Shown in pieces: positions 49,892 through 57,989 of a DNA stretch of 64,000 nucleotides. The DNA is from DATFFO01 sp963772815 (lineage in GTDB: Bacteria; Actinomycetota; Acidimicrobiia; Spongiisociales; ZC4RG35): assembly GCA_963772815.1 (NCBI GenBank), contig CAVYYV010000005.1, positions 248,001 through 312,000 of the forward strand, read 5' to 3'. Made by a program: the position numbers and the translations under genes. The notes under the pieces are model-generated. The model had not been told where the DNA came from and did not search any database. It saw only the letters and a program-made list of their open reading frames with translations. Within the stretch, counting starts at the first letter, position 1. Each line of letters opens with the position of its first letter.

Positions 49892-50899
49892 TCAGTATTC
49901 GTCGTCCGGCCGGCGCCGGCGAGAGGGTTGCACCCTGGGGGGCTCGCCGGGCTGCTTGGGGTAATGAGGAGGCCATGGAGCGTCGCCGATGCCGTCGGCC
50001 TCGTCACGGCCCATCCACTCCATGAGGGTGTCGATTCGCCCTGGATGCTGGTCGATGCACTCGGTCAGATCACCCATCCGGGCGTAGCGCTCGGCCGCGT
50101 AGCGGTCGAGGGGAAAGTCCTCGATGGCCACATCGTCCAGCTCGTCCCAGGTAAACGGGGCCGACACATAGCCGGTGGGCCGCACGCCATAGGCCGAGGA
50201 CACCGTCTTGTCCCGGGCGTTCTGGTTGAAGTCGACGAACACGCCCCGCCGCTCCTCCTTCCACCACTTTGTCGTCACCAGTTCGGGCATGCGGCGCTCC
50301 AGCTCGCGGGCGAAGGCCAGGACGGCCCGCCGGGTCTGGAAGAAATCCCACAGACGCTCGATCCGGATGTAGACGTGGATTCCCCGACTTCCCGACGTCT
50401 TGGGCCAGCCCACCAGGCCCACCTCCTCCAGCAGGTCCCTGGCCCCGGCCGCCGCCTTGCGTACGTCGTCGAAGCCGAAGCCGGGAGTGGGGTCGAAATC
50501 GAGACGGAGCTCGTCGGGGTGGTCGATGTCGTCGGCCCGTACCGGCCAGGGATGGAAGTCGAGGCACCCAAGCTGGACGAGGCGAATCACGTCGGCCTCG
50601 GAGCGGGGCACGTTCATCACCCCGGGGCGCTGGGAGGGGAAGGTGATCGCCACCGTGTCGAAGGGGGTGTTCTTGGCGGCCCGCTTGTGATAGACAGGGT
50701 CCTCAGCGACGCCATGCATGTAGCGCTTGAGCATGGTGGGACGCCCAGATATACCCCGGGCCGCCCCTTCGGCTACCACCAAGAAGTGCTCGACCACATC
50801 CATCTTGGTCCACCCCCGCTCGGGGAACACGACCCGACTCGGCGAGCTGACCCTCACCGTTTCCCCTCCCACCTCGACCTGGGTCTCGTCCTTGGCCAT
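49892..50899 (-). CDS. LigD polymerase-domain (primase-like) protein, stand-alone
   Basis: A 335-residue archaeo-eukaryotic primase-type polymerase as in the LigD POL domain, which fills ends in non-homologous end joining. Motifs: SPSRVVFPERGWTKMDVVEH, RPTMLKRYMHGVAEDPVYHK, LDFDPTPGFGFDDVRKAAA (metal Asp pair), GWPKTSGSRGIHVYIRIERL (nucleotide-binding SGxxGxH) and FVDFNQNARDKTVSSAYGVR. There is no nuclease or ligase domain, so it would need partners such as the LigC-type ligase at 45.4 kb and a Ku protein not seen here. It follows the thiolase on the same strand, separated by a hairpin. Confidence 0.92.
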   Translation of the reverse strand: MAKDETQVEVGGETVRVSSPSRVVFPERGWTKMDVVEHFLVVAEGAARGISGRPTMLKRYMHGVAEDPVYHKRAAKNTPFDTVAITFPSQRPGVMNVPRSEADVIRLVQLGCLDFHPWPVRADDIDHPDELRLDFDPTPGFGFDDVRKAAAGARDLLEEVGLVGWPKTSGSRGIHVYIRIERLWDFFQTRRAVLAFARELERRMPELVTTKWWKEERRGVFVDFNQNARDKTVSSAYGVRPTGYVSAPFTWDELDDVAIEDFPLDRYAAERYARMGDLTECIDQHPGRIDTLMEWMGRDEADGIGDAPWPPHYPKQPGEPPRVQPSRRRRPDDEY

Positions 50900-50921
50900 C
50901 TCGCTAGGAGGGATTGTCTTT

Positions 50922-50960
50922 GTGAACGCTTTCTCGGCCGGCGGCCTCGAAACCGTTCAC
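50922..50960. terminator. Imperfect hairpin between thiolase and LigD-pol genes (family member 2)
   Basis: GTGAACGCTTTCTCGGCC (50922-50939), loop, then a near-complement (50943-50960) with three mismatched positions in 18. It contains the thiolase stop codon. Same design as the hairpins at 28875 and 55846; probably terminates the thiolase transcript. Confidence 0.6.
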
Positions 50961-52141
50961 AGAGCCTCGAACAGCCCGGCGGCGCCCTGTCCACCACCCA
51001 CGCACATGGTGACGATGCCGTAGCGGCCGCGGCGACGGCGCAGCTCCCGCAGCAGGTGGCCGACCTGGCGGGCTCCCGTCATCCCGTAGGGGTGGCCGAT
51101 GGAGATGGCGCCACCGTTGACGTTGTAGATCTCGTCATCGATCTTGAGCGTGTCGCGGCAGTAGATGGTTTGCACGGCGAAGGCCTCGTTCAGCTCCCAC
51201 AGGTCGATGTCATCCATTGAAAGCCCGGTCCGCTCCAGCAGCTTGGGAACGGCGAAGACCGGCCCGACCCCCATCTCGTCGGGGTCCACTCCCGCCACTG
51301 CCATGCCCCGGTAGTACCCGAGCGGCTCCAGGCCGCGACGTTGCGCCTCCTCCGCCTCCATGACCACGGTTGCGGCGGCCCCATCCGACAACTGGGAGGC
51401 ATTTCCGGCCGTGACGCTCTTCCCCTCCCCTCGGACCGGCTGCAGCCCGGCCAGTGCCTCCAGGGTGGTGCCGGGCCGGTTTCCCTCGTCGAGACGCAGT
51501 GTGACCTTCTCTTCAGATTCTTCACCCGTTTCGCGATCCACCACCTTCTTGGACACGTTGACCTCGATGATCTCATCGTCGAATACGCCCGCCTCTTGGG
51601 CGGCTGCGGTGCGCTGCTGGGACTGGAGGGCGTACTCGTCGCACGCCTCCCGCGAGATCCCGTAGCGCTCGGCCACCACCTCGGCGGTATCGATCATGGG
51701 CATGTAGGCATCCGGCTGAAGCTCCAGCAAGGCCGGGTCCATGGCCCGGTATCGGTTCATGTGCTCGTTCTGGACCAGGCTGATCGACTCGACTCCCCCA
51801 CCCACCGCAACTCGCTGGCCGTCGTACATCACCTGTTTGGCCGCCGTCGCCACCGCCATCAAACCCGAAGAGCACTGGCGATCAATCGACATCCCGGGCA
51901 CGGTGGCGGGGAATCCGGAGGCCAGAGCAGTGAGACGGCCGATGTTGGGCCACTGCGTGCCCTGTTGCATGGCGCAGCCCATGATCACGTCATCGACCTC
52001 CTCTCCCTCCACGCCTGCCCGATCGACCGCCGCTCTCACCGCCATGGCGGCCAGCGAAGGTGCCTCCGTGTCGTTGAAGGCCCCCCGATATGCCTTCCCG
52101 ATGGGGGTGCGGGCAGTGGAAACGATGACGGCTTCGCGCAT
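50957..52141 (-). CDS. Acetyl-CoA acetyltransferase (thiolase)
   Basis: A 394-residue thiolase II family enzyme of fatty-acid or acetoacetyl-CoA metabolism. It begins REAVIVSTARTPIGKAYRGA; the acyl-accepting Cys is in GMSIDRQCSSGLMAVATAAK; ELNEAFAVQ is the middle motif; NGGAISIGHPYGMTGARQVG holds the His and TMCVGGGQGAAGLFEAL the second Cys. A start at ATG 52141 with AGGAG seven bases upstream is chosen; a longer frame reaches 52231. All catalytic residues are present. It could be beta-oxidation FadA-like or biosynthetic; no partner hydratase is adjacent. Confidence 0.94.
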   Translation of the reverse strand: MREAVIVSTARTPIGKAYRGAFNDTEAPSLAAMAVRAAVDRAGVEGEEVDDVIMGCAMQQGTQWPNIGRLTALASGFPATVPGMSIDRQCSSGLMAVATAAKQVMYDGQRVAVGGGVESISLVQNEHMNRYRAMDPALLELQPDAYMPMIDTAEVVAERYGISREACDEYALQSQQRTAAAQEAGVFDDEIIEVNVSKKVVDRETGEESEEKVTLRLDEGNRPGTTLEALAGLQPVRGEGKSVTAGNASQLSDGAAATVVMEAEEAQRRGLEPLGYYRGMAVAGVDPDEMGVGPVFAVPKLLERTGLSMDDIDLWELNEAFAVQTIYCRDTLKIDDEIYNVNGGAISIGHPYGMTGARQVGHLLRELRRRRGRYGIVTMCVGGGQGAAGLFEAL

Positions 52142-52504
52142 GGATGCTCCTGATTGAGGTCTATCGAAATATACCGGCGCTCGGAGGCCTGACCGGCTCC
52201 CCACCTGGCCAGATTGGCGTGGGACGGTCACGCGCCCTGTCCTTCAATCGACCATGAGCGAGACACCACATGGGTTGTCCCTGTGGCACAGGATCGCAGC
52301 TCGTGTCAGGCTGCCACTGACTGCCCTGGTAGCCGCCCCTCTCCTCACCGAGGCGAGGGCCAAAGTCGGACCCGTATGAGGGTGGACCTCTCTTGCCGTG
52401 TTCGCCGCCGAAGGCGAGCGTCCATCGGCCAGGTCCTCGAGGCGGCCTGACCAACATCCCAAGACACCCCGTGCAGGATGGGCCGATCCCGGTACCCTGA
52501 AGGC
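52142..52504. other. Intergenic region, no gene recognised
   Basis: About 360 bp between divergent thiolase and aminotransferase genes. I see no conserved frame, RNA-gene hallmark or repeat on either strand. At its right end TACCCT (52493-52498) lies 6 nt before the ATG at 52505, a leaderless promoter position. Confidence 0.5.
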
Positions 52505-54169
52505 ATGAGCGAGCTCGTCGAGCGCATCCGTGAATCCGTGATCGGCGCGGAGACGGCAGTCCATACTCCGCTCGGGTTGCGCAGGGTGACCTACGCCGAC
52601 TACACGGCCTCTGGACGCTCGCTCGGGTTCATAGAGGACTTCATACGCAACTCGGTGCTGCCCATGTATGCCAACACGCACACCGAGACGTCGGGCACGG
52701 GCCTCCAGACAACCCACTTTCGGGAGGAGGCACGCGACATCATCCGCCGCTGCCTGGGAGCGTCCCGCGACGAACACGCGGTGATCTTCGCCGGCTCGGG
52801 CTCCACGGGTGCCATCGATCGCCTCATCGCCATCCTCGGGCTCCGCATCCCGGCCGGGCTCGACGACCTCTATCGCCTGACCGACTGTATTCCGCCCGAC
52901 GAGCGCCCAGTGGTGTTCGTCGGGCCGTACGAACACCACTCCAACGAGCTGCCCTGGCGCGAATCCATCGCCGATGTCGTCGAGATCAAGGAGGATGCGG
53001 ACGGGCACATAGACCTCGCCGACCTGGAGCAACGCCTGGTCGAGTACGCCCACAGACCTCTCAGCATCGGCAGTTTCTCCGCTGCTTCGAACGTGACCGG
53101 GATCATCTCCGACACCTCCGCCATATCCACTCTCCTGCACCGTCACGGTGCGTTGTCTTTCTGGGACTTCGCCGCCGCCGCCCCGTACGTGGGCATCGAA
53201 ATGCGATCGCCCGACACCCACGACCTCGACTACAAAGATGCCGTCTTCATCTCCCCCCACAAGTTCATCGGCGGCCCCGGCACACCCGGGGTGCTGGCCG
53301 TGCGTCGCGACCTGGTCGCCAACCGAGTTCCCTCGGTGCCCGGAGGCGGCACCGTCACGTACGTCAACGCGGACCATCATCGCTACGTCTCCGAGCCCGA
53401 GCATCGAGAAGAGGGCGGCACCCCGGCCATCGTCGAGTCGATCCGGGCCGGCCTGGTCTTCGCCCTCAAGGAACGGGTGGGGACCGACCTGATTCGCAAG
53501 CTCGAGCACGAGTTCATTCGCCGGGCCATCGACTCGTGGTCGGAGAACCCCAACATCCGCATCCTCGGCAACCCCCAGGCAGACCGCCTCTCCATCGTGT
53601 CGTTCGTGGTGAGAGCCCCGGCCCATCTCGGGCCGGACCGGTACCTCCACCACAACTTCGTGGTGGCGGTGCTCAACGACCTGTTCGGCATCCAGGCCCG
53701 GGGCGGATGCTCCTGCGCCGGTCCCTATGGGCATCGGCTCCTGGGCATAGACCGCACCACCAGCTCTCGCTTCGAGGCGGAGATCGCCGCCGGATGCGAG
53801 GTGATCAAGCCGGGCTGGGTGCGGATCAACTTCAACTACTTCATCCCTGAGGAGGAGTTCCGCTATCTGGTCGATGCCGTCCACTTGGTGGCCGAGTCCG
53901 GGTGGAAGCTGCTCCCCCAATACCGATTCGATGCCGCCACGGGGGTCTGGCGACATCGGAAGGGCTTGGCCGAGCCGCCCCTTTCCCTGGCGGGGTTCCT
54001 CGATGCCGACTCCGGCTCCCCAGTCACCGAGCCCCTGGAACGCCTCGGCGGCTACCTGGACGAGGCCAGACGCATTCTCGCCGAGCCGGCCGGTGGCGAA
54101 TGCGAGGCCGACTCGCTCCCGCCCGGGTCGGAGTCCCTGCGATGGTTCCCCCTCCCCGCTGAGGTCTGA
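52505..54169 (+). CDS. Class V aminotransferase / cysteine desulfurase-like PLP enzyme
   Basis: A 554-residue fold-type I PLP enzyme. Landmarks are YADYTASGRSLGFIEDFI, YANTHTETSGTGLQTTHFRE, VIFAGSGSTGAIDRLIAILG, the PLP Asp/His region LSFWDFAAAAPYVG, the Schiff-base Lys in FISPHKFIGGPGTPGVLAVR and a Cys-rich loop GIQARGGCSCAGPYGHRLLG where SufS/NifS enzymes carry their persulfide Cys. About 100 extra C-terminal residues (from PQYRFDAATGVWRH) are not usual for SufS (~400). No suf or isc genes adjoin. Desulfurase chemistry is plausible but the substrate is open. Leaderless start supported by TACCCT. Confidence 0.85.
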   Translation: MSELVERIRESVIGAETAVHTPLGLRRVTYADYTASGRSLGFIEDFIRNSVLPMYANTHTETSGTGLQTTHFREEARDIIRRCLGASRDEHAVIFAGSGSTGAIDRLIAILGLRIPAGLDDLYRLTDCIPPDERPVVFVGPYEHHSNELPWRESIADVVEIKEDADGHIDLADLEQRLVEYAHRPLSIGSFSAASNVTGIISDTSAISTLLHRHGALSFWDFAAAAPYVGIEMRSPDTHDLDYKDAVFISPHKFIGGPGTPGVLAVRRDLVANRVPSVPGGGTVTYVNADHHRYVSEPEHREEGGTPAIVESIRAGLVFALKERVGTDLIRKLEHEFIRRAIDSWSENPNIRILGNPQADRLSIVSFVVRAPAHLGPDRYLHHNFVVAVLNDLFGIQARGGCSCAGPYGHRLLGIDRTTSSRFEAEIAAGCEVIKPGWVRINFNYFIPEEEFRYLVDAVHLVAESGWKLLPQYRFDAATGVWRHRKGLAEPPLSLAGFLDADSGSPVTEPLERLGGYLDEARRILAEPAGGECEADSLPPGSESLRWFPLPAEV

Positions 54170-54206
54170 GGGGAACCTCCCCACTCTTCTTCGACGTCAG
54201 AGGCTC

Positions 54207-55333
54207 ATGAGACGAGCGGCACTGTTATTGGCCGTCCTGGTGGTCGCCTGTGGAGAGAGTCCGGCGATGAGCACGACCTCGATGAGGTCTGCGTCCGGCT
54301 CGACCGCCACCGTCGGCGATCGCCCTGCGGGAACCGTAATGATCGAAGCCACGGGCACGGTGGAAGAGGACGGCCGCGGAATCGTGCTCTGCCCGCTCGA
54401 GATGACGGGAGCCTGTCCCGGCCTTCCGCTATCGGGCACCGAGCTGCCTGCACCGGGCGATCAGGTGCGGGTGCGGGGCCTCTACGACGGGATCGCGCTA
54501 CAGCCTGTGAGATCGAATCCTGGACGCCTAAGGGTTTCGCGCCTCTGGAGAACCCTTGCACCGGAGAGGCCAACCTCATTCAACCACCACATGAGGTGTC
54601 CAACCAGGTCGGGGACGTCCTCGACCAGCATCGGACCGAGATAGCTCAGACCTGGGTCTCCGACGGTCAGCTGATAGTTGCGCTCAAGGGACGGGCCTCC
54701 ACTTTGGCAGGGCAGCTGCGAGAGATCGGCGGGGTTTGTGTCGTGACGGGATTCGAGTACACGAGCGACGAGCTCGGCACGATGATCGACGAGATTCGTC
54801 CTCTGCTGGCCCACCCGGGCATCAGCATGGTGTCCGGCTCCGCCTCGGCGGCGCCGGTCCCCGTCATCGAGATCGACACCGACGTCATCGACTCGGAGAC
54901 TCTGGCGTTGCTGGCCGACCGCTATGGCGACCTCGTGAAGGTGACCAGTTTCATCATCGTCCTCGACCAAAGCATCGACCACTTGCCCGCCCAGGTACCG
55001 GTCGTGGAGGGTGACATCGACATCTCGACCAACCCGGTGCGGACTTCAATCGGGATGGCCGCCCTGATGGGTGGGGTGGTCCTGCGATACGACCCAGAGG
55101 GCAACTGCCTCTACACAGTGGACACCGACGACGCCCGCGTCGTGATCGTGTGGCCATTCGGGTTCACCGCTCATACGGGAGACCCGGCGACCGTTTACGA
55201 TCCGGCCGGGAACAGCGTGGCCCGGGTGGGCGTGCCGTTCGACATCGGCGGAGGGGATGGGGGGGTGATGATCGACCCACCGCCCTGTCGAGCAGATCGT
55301 CTCTGGATCGCCAACGGAGACCCGATCGGGTAG
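54207..55333 (+). CDS. Putative lipoprotein, unknown function (frameshifted at 54489-54491)
   Basis: A ~375-residue exported protein. It begins MRRAALLLAVLVVACGES, a signal peptide with lipobox Cys at about residue 15, and a first domain to VRGLYDG. Then the frame must change: adding one G to the ggg at 54489-54491 continues as DRATACEIESWTPKGFAPLE and HEVSNQVGDVLDQHRTEIAQ through to 55333. The second part is beta-rich (IVALKGRASTLAGQLREIGG, VVLRYDPEGNCLYTVDTDD). No family recognised. A homopolymer indel is more likely than a natural split, as the second part alone has no signal peptide. Confidence 0.65.
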
Positions 55334-55353
55334 CAGTCATCTACCCTTCTCTC

Positions 55354-55836
55354 ATGGTCGACCCGATCGAGAGCCCCTCTCCCCAGGAAATCGCCCGCTG
55401 GCACCGTACCTTCGCCCCCCGCTTCTTCAACCACACCTGGGTCCTGATGGATCGTGACTCACTGGACCCCGACGAGATGGATGAAATGCTGTCTTCGGCC
55501 TTCGCCCAGCGGGCCCATTGGTACCAGGTGGGTGACGCCCGTAACCGGGCCATCGCCGACTGGCAGGTGTCCCGGGCGGCGGTGCTGGCCGGGTATCCCA
55601 CCCTGGCCCGGAACTTCGCCCAACGTTCGCTGCGGGTCAGCGCCAGCCTCGATCCATTCGTGATCGGCTTCGCCCACGAGGCCATAGCCCGGGCCGCCGC
55701 CGAGGTGGACGACCTGGACACGTTCGAGGCTCACATCATGGCCGCCAGGGAACTGGCCCCACAGGTCGAGAACGACGAGGACCGCCAGATCCTGGTGTCA
55801 GACCTGGACGAGATGACCTCCCGTACCGGAGGGTGA
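55354..55836 (+). CDS. Conserved-looking helical hypothetical protein
   Basis: A 160-residue all-helical soluble protein. It reads WHRTFAPRFFNHTWVLMDRD, AFAQRAHWYQVGDARNRAIA and QRSLRVSASLDPFVIGFAHE, suggestive of TPR-like paired helices, rich in Trp, His and Arg. I cannot name a family. The ATG at 55354 follows TACCCT (55342-55347) by 6 nt, giving an independent leaderless start even though the upstream lipoprotein gene ends only 20 bp before. A hairpin shared with the upp side closes the unit. Confidence 0.65.
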   Translation: MVDPIESPSPQEIARWHRTFAPRFFNHTWVLMDRDSLDPDEMDEMLSSAFAQRAHWYQVGDARNRAIADWQVSRAAVLAGYPTLARNFAQRSLRVSASLDPFVIGFAHEAIARAAAEVDDLDTFEAHIMAARELAPQVENDEDRQILVSDLDEMTSRTGG

Positions 55837-55845
55837 GGCTTCTTT

Positions 55846-55884
55846 GTGAACCTTTTCTCGGCCTGCGGCCTCGAAAGGGTTCAC
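55846..55884. terminator. Hairpin between convergent genes (family member 3)
   Basis: GTGAACCTTTTCTCGGCC (55846-55863), loop tgc, then GGCCTCGAAAGGGTTCAC (55867-55884), with pairing extended outward by ctttgtgaa/ttcacaaag. It lies between the hypothetical gene at 55354 and upp and resembles the hairpins at 28875 and 50922. A bidirectional terminator is likely. Confidence 0.65.
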
Positions 55885-55888
55885 AAAG

Positions 55889-56521
55889 TCACTTCGTTCC
55901 GTACAGCCGGTCTCCCGCGTCTCCCAGGCCGGGGACGATGTAGCCGTGGTCGTTGAGATGGGAGTCGACAGCCGCCGTGAAGATCGGCACGTCGGGGTGA
56001 TGCCTCTCCAGATACTCGATGCCCTCCGGTGCCGCCAGCAGGCACATGAAGCGGAGGCTGCGGGGCTGGGTAGCCTCGATACGCTCCAGTGCCGCCGAAG
56101 CCGAATGCCCGGTAGCCAACATCGGGTCGACGACGATCACGTCGCGATCACCCATCTCGTCCGGCACCTTGAAGTAGTACTCCACCGCCTCCAGGGTCTC
56201 GGGATCCCGATAGAGGCCGATATGGCCCACCCGGGCCGAGGGCACCAAGTCCAGGATCCCCTCCAGGAGCCCGTTACCGGCCCGCAGGATCGAGATGGCA
56301 ACCAGCTTCTTGCCTTCGATGACGGGAGCATCCATTTCCGCCAACGGGGTTTCGATGCGCTCGGTATCCACCGGGAGGTCGCGGGTGATCTCGTAGGTCA
56401 TGAGGCCGGCGATCTCTCGCAGCAGGCGGCGAAAGTCGGCCGAGGCCGTGTCTTTGCGCCTCATCAAGCTCAGCTTGTGCTGGATGAGCGGGTGTTCGAT
56501 GATCGTGACGGTGCCTGACAT
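55889..56521 (-). CDS. upp: Uracil phosphoribosyltransferase
   Basis: A 210-residue salvage enzyme making UMP from uracil and PRPP. Motifs are EHPLIQHKLSLMRRKDTASA, VAISILRAGNGLLEGILDLV, HIGLYRDPETLEAVEYYFKV, the PRPP loop VIVVDPMLATGHSASAALER and the C-terminal uracil-binding HGYIVPGLGDAGDRLYGTK. All are complete, and length is typical. It is divergent from the MOSC gene by 32 bp. With deoD elsewhere in the window it adds to nucleobase salvage. Confidence 0.96.
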   Translation of the reverse strand: MSGTVTIIEHPLIQHKLSLMRRKDTASADFRRLLREIAGLMTYEITRDLPVDTERIETPLAEMDAPVIEGKKLVAISILRAGNGLLEGILDLVPSARVGHIGLYRDPETLEAVEYYFKVPDEMGDRDVIVVDPMLATGHSASAALERIEATQPRSLRFMCLLAAPEGIEYLERHHPDVPIFTAAVDSHLNDHGYIVPGLGDAGDRLYGTK

Positions 56522-56553
56522 GGACTCCTACCCTTCGGCCTGACGGAGGAATC

Positions 56554-57030
56554 ATGGCTGGTCGCGTCCATCAGATCAACGTGTCACAGGGAGGAGTGCC
56601 GAAGAGACCTGTCTCCCGGGCCCGAATCACGTTCAATGGGGTGGAGGGAGACCGCCAGGCCGATCGGGTTCATCACGGCGGGCCCCGCCAGACGGTGTGC
56701 CTCTATTCCCTGGAAGTGATCGAGGCTCTCCGGGCAGAGGGACACCCCATCGCCCCCGGCCATGCCGGCGAGAACCTGACCCTGGCCGGGATCGATTGGG
56801 GCTCGGTCGTCTCAGGTGCCCTGATCCGTGCCGGCTCGTCCTTGTTGGAGGTGACCGATGCGACCTCGCCATGTTCGAAGAACGCGGCCTGGTTCGTCGA
56901 CGGAGACTTCAACCGCATGAACCAAGCCCGGCACCCGGGCTGGAGCCGCATGTACGCCCGGGTGGTGGAAGAAGGCGAAGTCGTGACGGGCGATGCGGCC
57001 GAGATCCTCGAGTCGCGACCCCTACGCTGA
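56554..57030 (+). CDS. MOSC-domain protein
   Basis: A 158-residue MOSC domain (MOCO sulfurase C-terminal). Recognisable are VHQINVSQGGVPKRPVSRAR, GVEGDRQADRVHHGGPRQTV, LYSLEVIEALRAEGHPIAPG and GENLTLAGIDW, with the conserved Cys in VTDATSPCSKNA. These small proteins are thought to bind or transfer sulfur or molybdenum cofactor, as in YiiM-like hydroxylaminopurine reductases. A TACCCT hexamer stands 19 nt upstream with GGAGGA between, so this gene has a short leader. It could serve the molybdenum hydroxylase at 41-44 kb, but that is only an inference. Confidence 0.87.
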   Translation: MAGRVHQINVSQGGVPKRPVSRARITFNGVEGDRQADRVHHGGPRQTVCLYSLEVIEALRAEGHPIAPGHAGENLTLAGIDWGSVVSGALIRAGSSLLEVTDATSPCSKNAAWFVDGDFNRMNQARHPGWSRMYARVVEEGEVVTGDAAEILESRPLR

Positions 57031-57034
57031 CTGC

Positions 57035-57400
57035 ATGACCTCAATCGCCCGCTTTGCTCTCGTCGCAATCGACACCGCCGACGCCGAGGGCCTGGCCCGC
57101 TTCTACTCCGCCATCACGGGCTGGGATATCGAGCCACACGATGGCGCCCGATGGATCCAGCTCTCCTCGGAGAACGGCGTCACCATCGCCTTCCAGGAGG
57201 TGTCCGACCATCGGCCCCCCGTCTGGCCCGGCAATGAGCACCCCCAGCAGCTTCACCTCGATTTCGACGTGGCGGACCTGGACGAAGGCGAGCGGGCGGT
57301 CTTGGCGCTCGGAGCGCGGAAGGCCGACTTCCAACCGGGCGAGTCGTTTCGAGTGTTCTTGGATCCAGCCGGCCATCCGTTCTGCCTGGTGCGAGAGTGA
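57035..57400 (+). CDS. VOC-family (glyoxalase-like) protein
   Basis: A 121-residue vicinal-oxygen-chelate protein: FALVAIDTADAEGLARFYSA, WIQLSSENGVTIAFQEVSDH and QQLHLDFDVADLDEGERAVL are the paired beta-alpha-beta-beta-beta modules, ending FRVFLDPAGHPFCLVRE. Glyoxalase-like folds bind metals or antibiotics; no substrate can be named. It begins four bases after the MOSC stop, and a TACGCT (57023-57028) 6 nt before the ATG gives it a second, internal leaderless promoter. The stop overlaps cobO (GTGA). Confidence 0.82.
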   Translation: MTSIARFALVAIDTADAEGLARFYSAITGWDIEPHDGARWIQLSSENGVTIAFQEVSDHRPPVWPGNEHPQQLHLDFDVADLDEGERAVLALGARKADFQPGESFRVFLDPAGHPFCLVRE

Positions 57401-57969
57401 ACGAACCGGCATCCGAGCCTCCGAGGGAGGCCCCGCCCAAAGGCCACACTCGGGCGCCGTCACTGGTGCTGGTCAACACGGGCGAGGGCAAGGGCAAGTC
57501 GACCGCCGCCTTCGGAACAATGATCCGTGCCCTGGCCCGGGGATGGAAGGTGGCCGTGGTCCAGTTCCTCAAGTCGGGCGAGTGGCACGTGGGCGAGGAG
57601 AAGATCGCCCGCCAGTTGGGCGTGGACTGGTTCGCCATCGGTGACGGCTTCACCTGGGAGTCCGAGGACATGGAGGAGTCAGAAGCGATCGCGCGGGAAG
57701 CCTGGCGGGCTGCCGCCGGTCTCATCCAGGCGGGCCGGCACCAGCTGGTGCTCCTCGACGAGATCACCTACCCGATGAACTGGGGATGGATCTCCACCGA
57801 CGAGGTGTTACAGGTGATCGCCCAGCGCCCACCCGACGTGAACGTCGTCTGCACCGGCCGGGACGCTCCGGCCAAGCTCATCGAAGTGGCGGACACGGTC
57901 ACCGAGATGCGCAAGGTCAAGCACGCCTACGACCAGGGGATCATGGCCAGGCGGGGTATCGACTACTGA
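57397..57969 (+). CDS. cobO: Cob(I)yrinic acid a,c-diamide adenosyltransferase
   Basis: A 190-residue CobO/BtuR-type enzyme that transfers adenosyl from ATP to the corrinoid cobalt. The P-loop is LVLVNTGEGKGKSTAAFGTM; AVVQFLKSGEWHVGEEKIAR, FAIGDGFTWES, LVLLDEITYPMNWGW and VVCTGRDAPAKLIEVADTVT followed by EMRKVKHAYDQGIMARRGID are all family motifs. The GTG at 57397 overlaps the VOC gene stop. The ~20 residues before the P-loop fit the family. No other cobalamin genes are in the window, so it may act in salvage. Confidence 0.95.
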   Translation: MNEPASEPPREAPPKGHTRAPSLVLVNTGEGKGKSTAAFGTMIRALARGWKVAVVQFLKSGEWHVGEEKIARQLGVDWFAIGDGFTWESEDMEESEAIAREAWRAAAGLIQAGRHQLVLLDEITYPMNWGWISTDEVLQVIAQRPPDVNVVCTGRDAPAKLIEVADTVTEMRKVKHAYDQGIMARRGIDY

Positions 57970-57989
57970 AGACTCCCGGCCCCGCCCCC

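Noticed and set aside
52142..52504. A structured RNA (SRP RNA, 6S, tmRNA or RNase P) in the gap between thiolase and the PLP enzyme.
   Set aside because: None of the conserved core strings of those RNAs could be found on either strand; only the promoter-like hexamer at the right end stands out.
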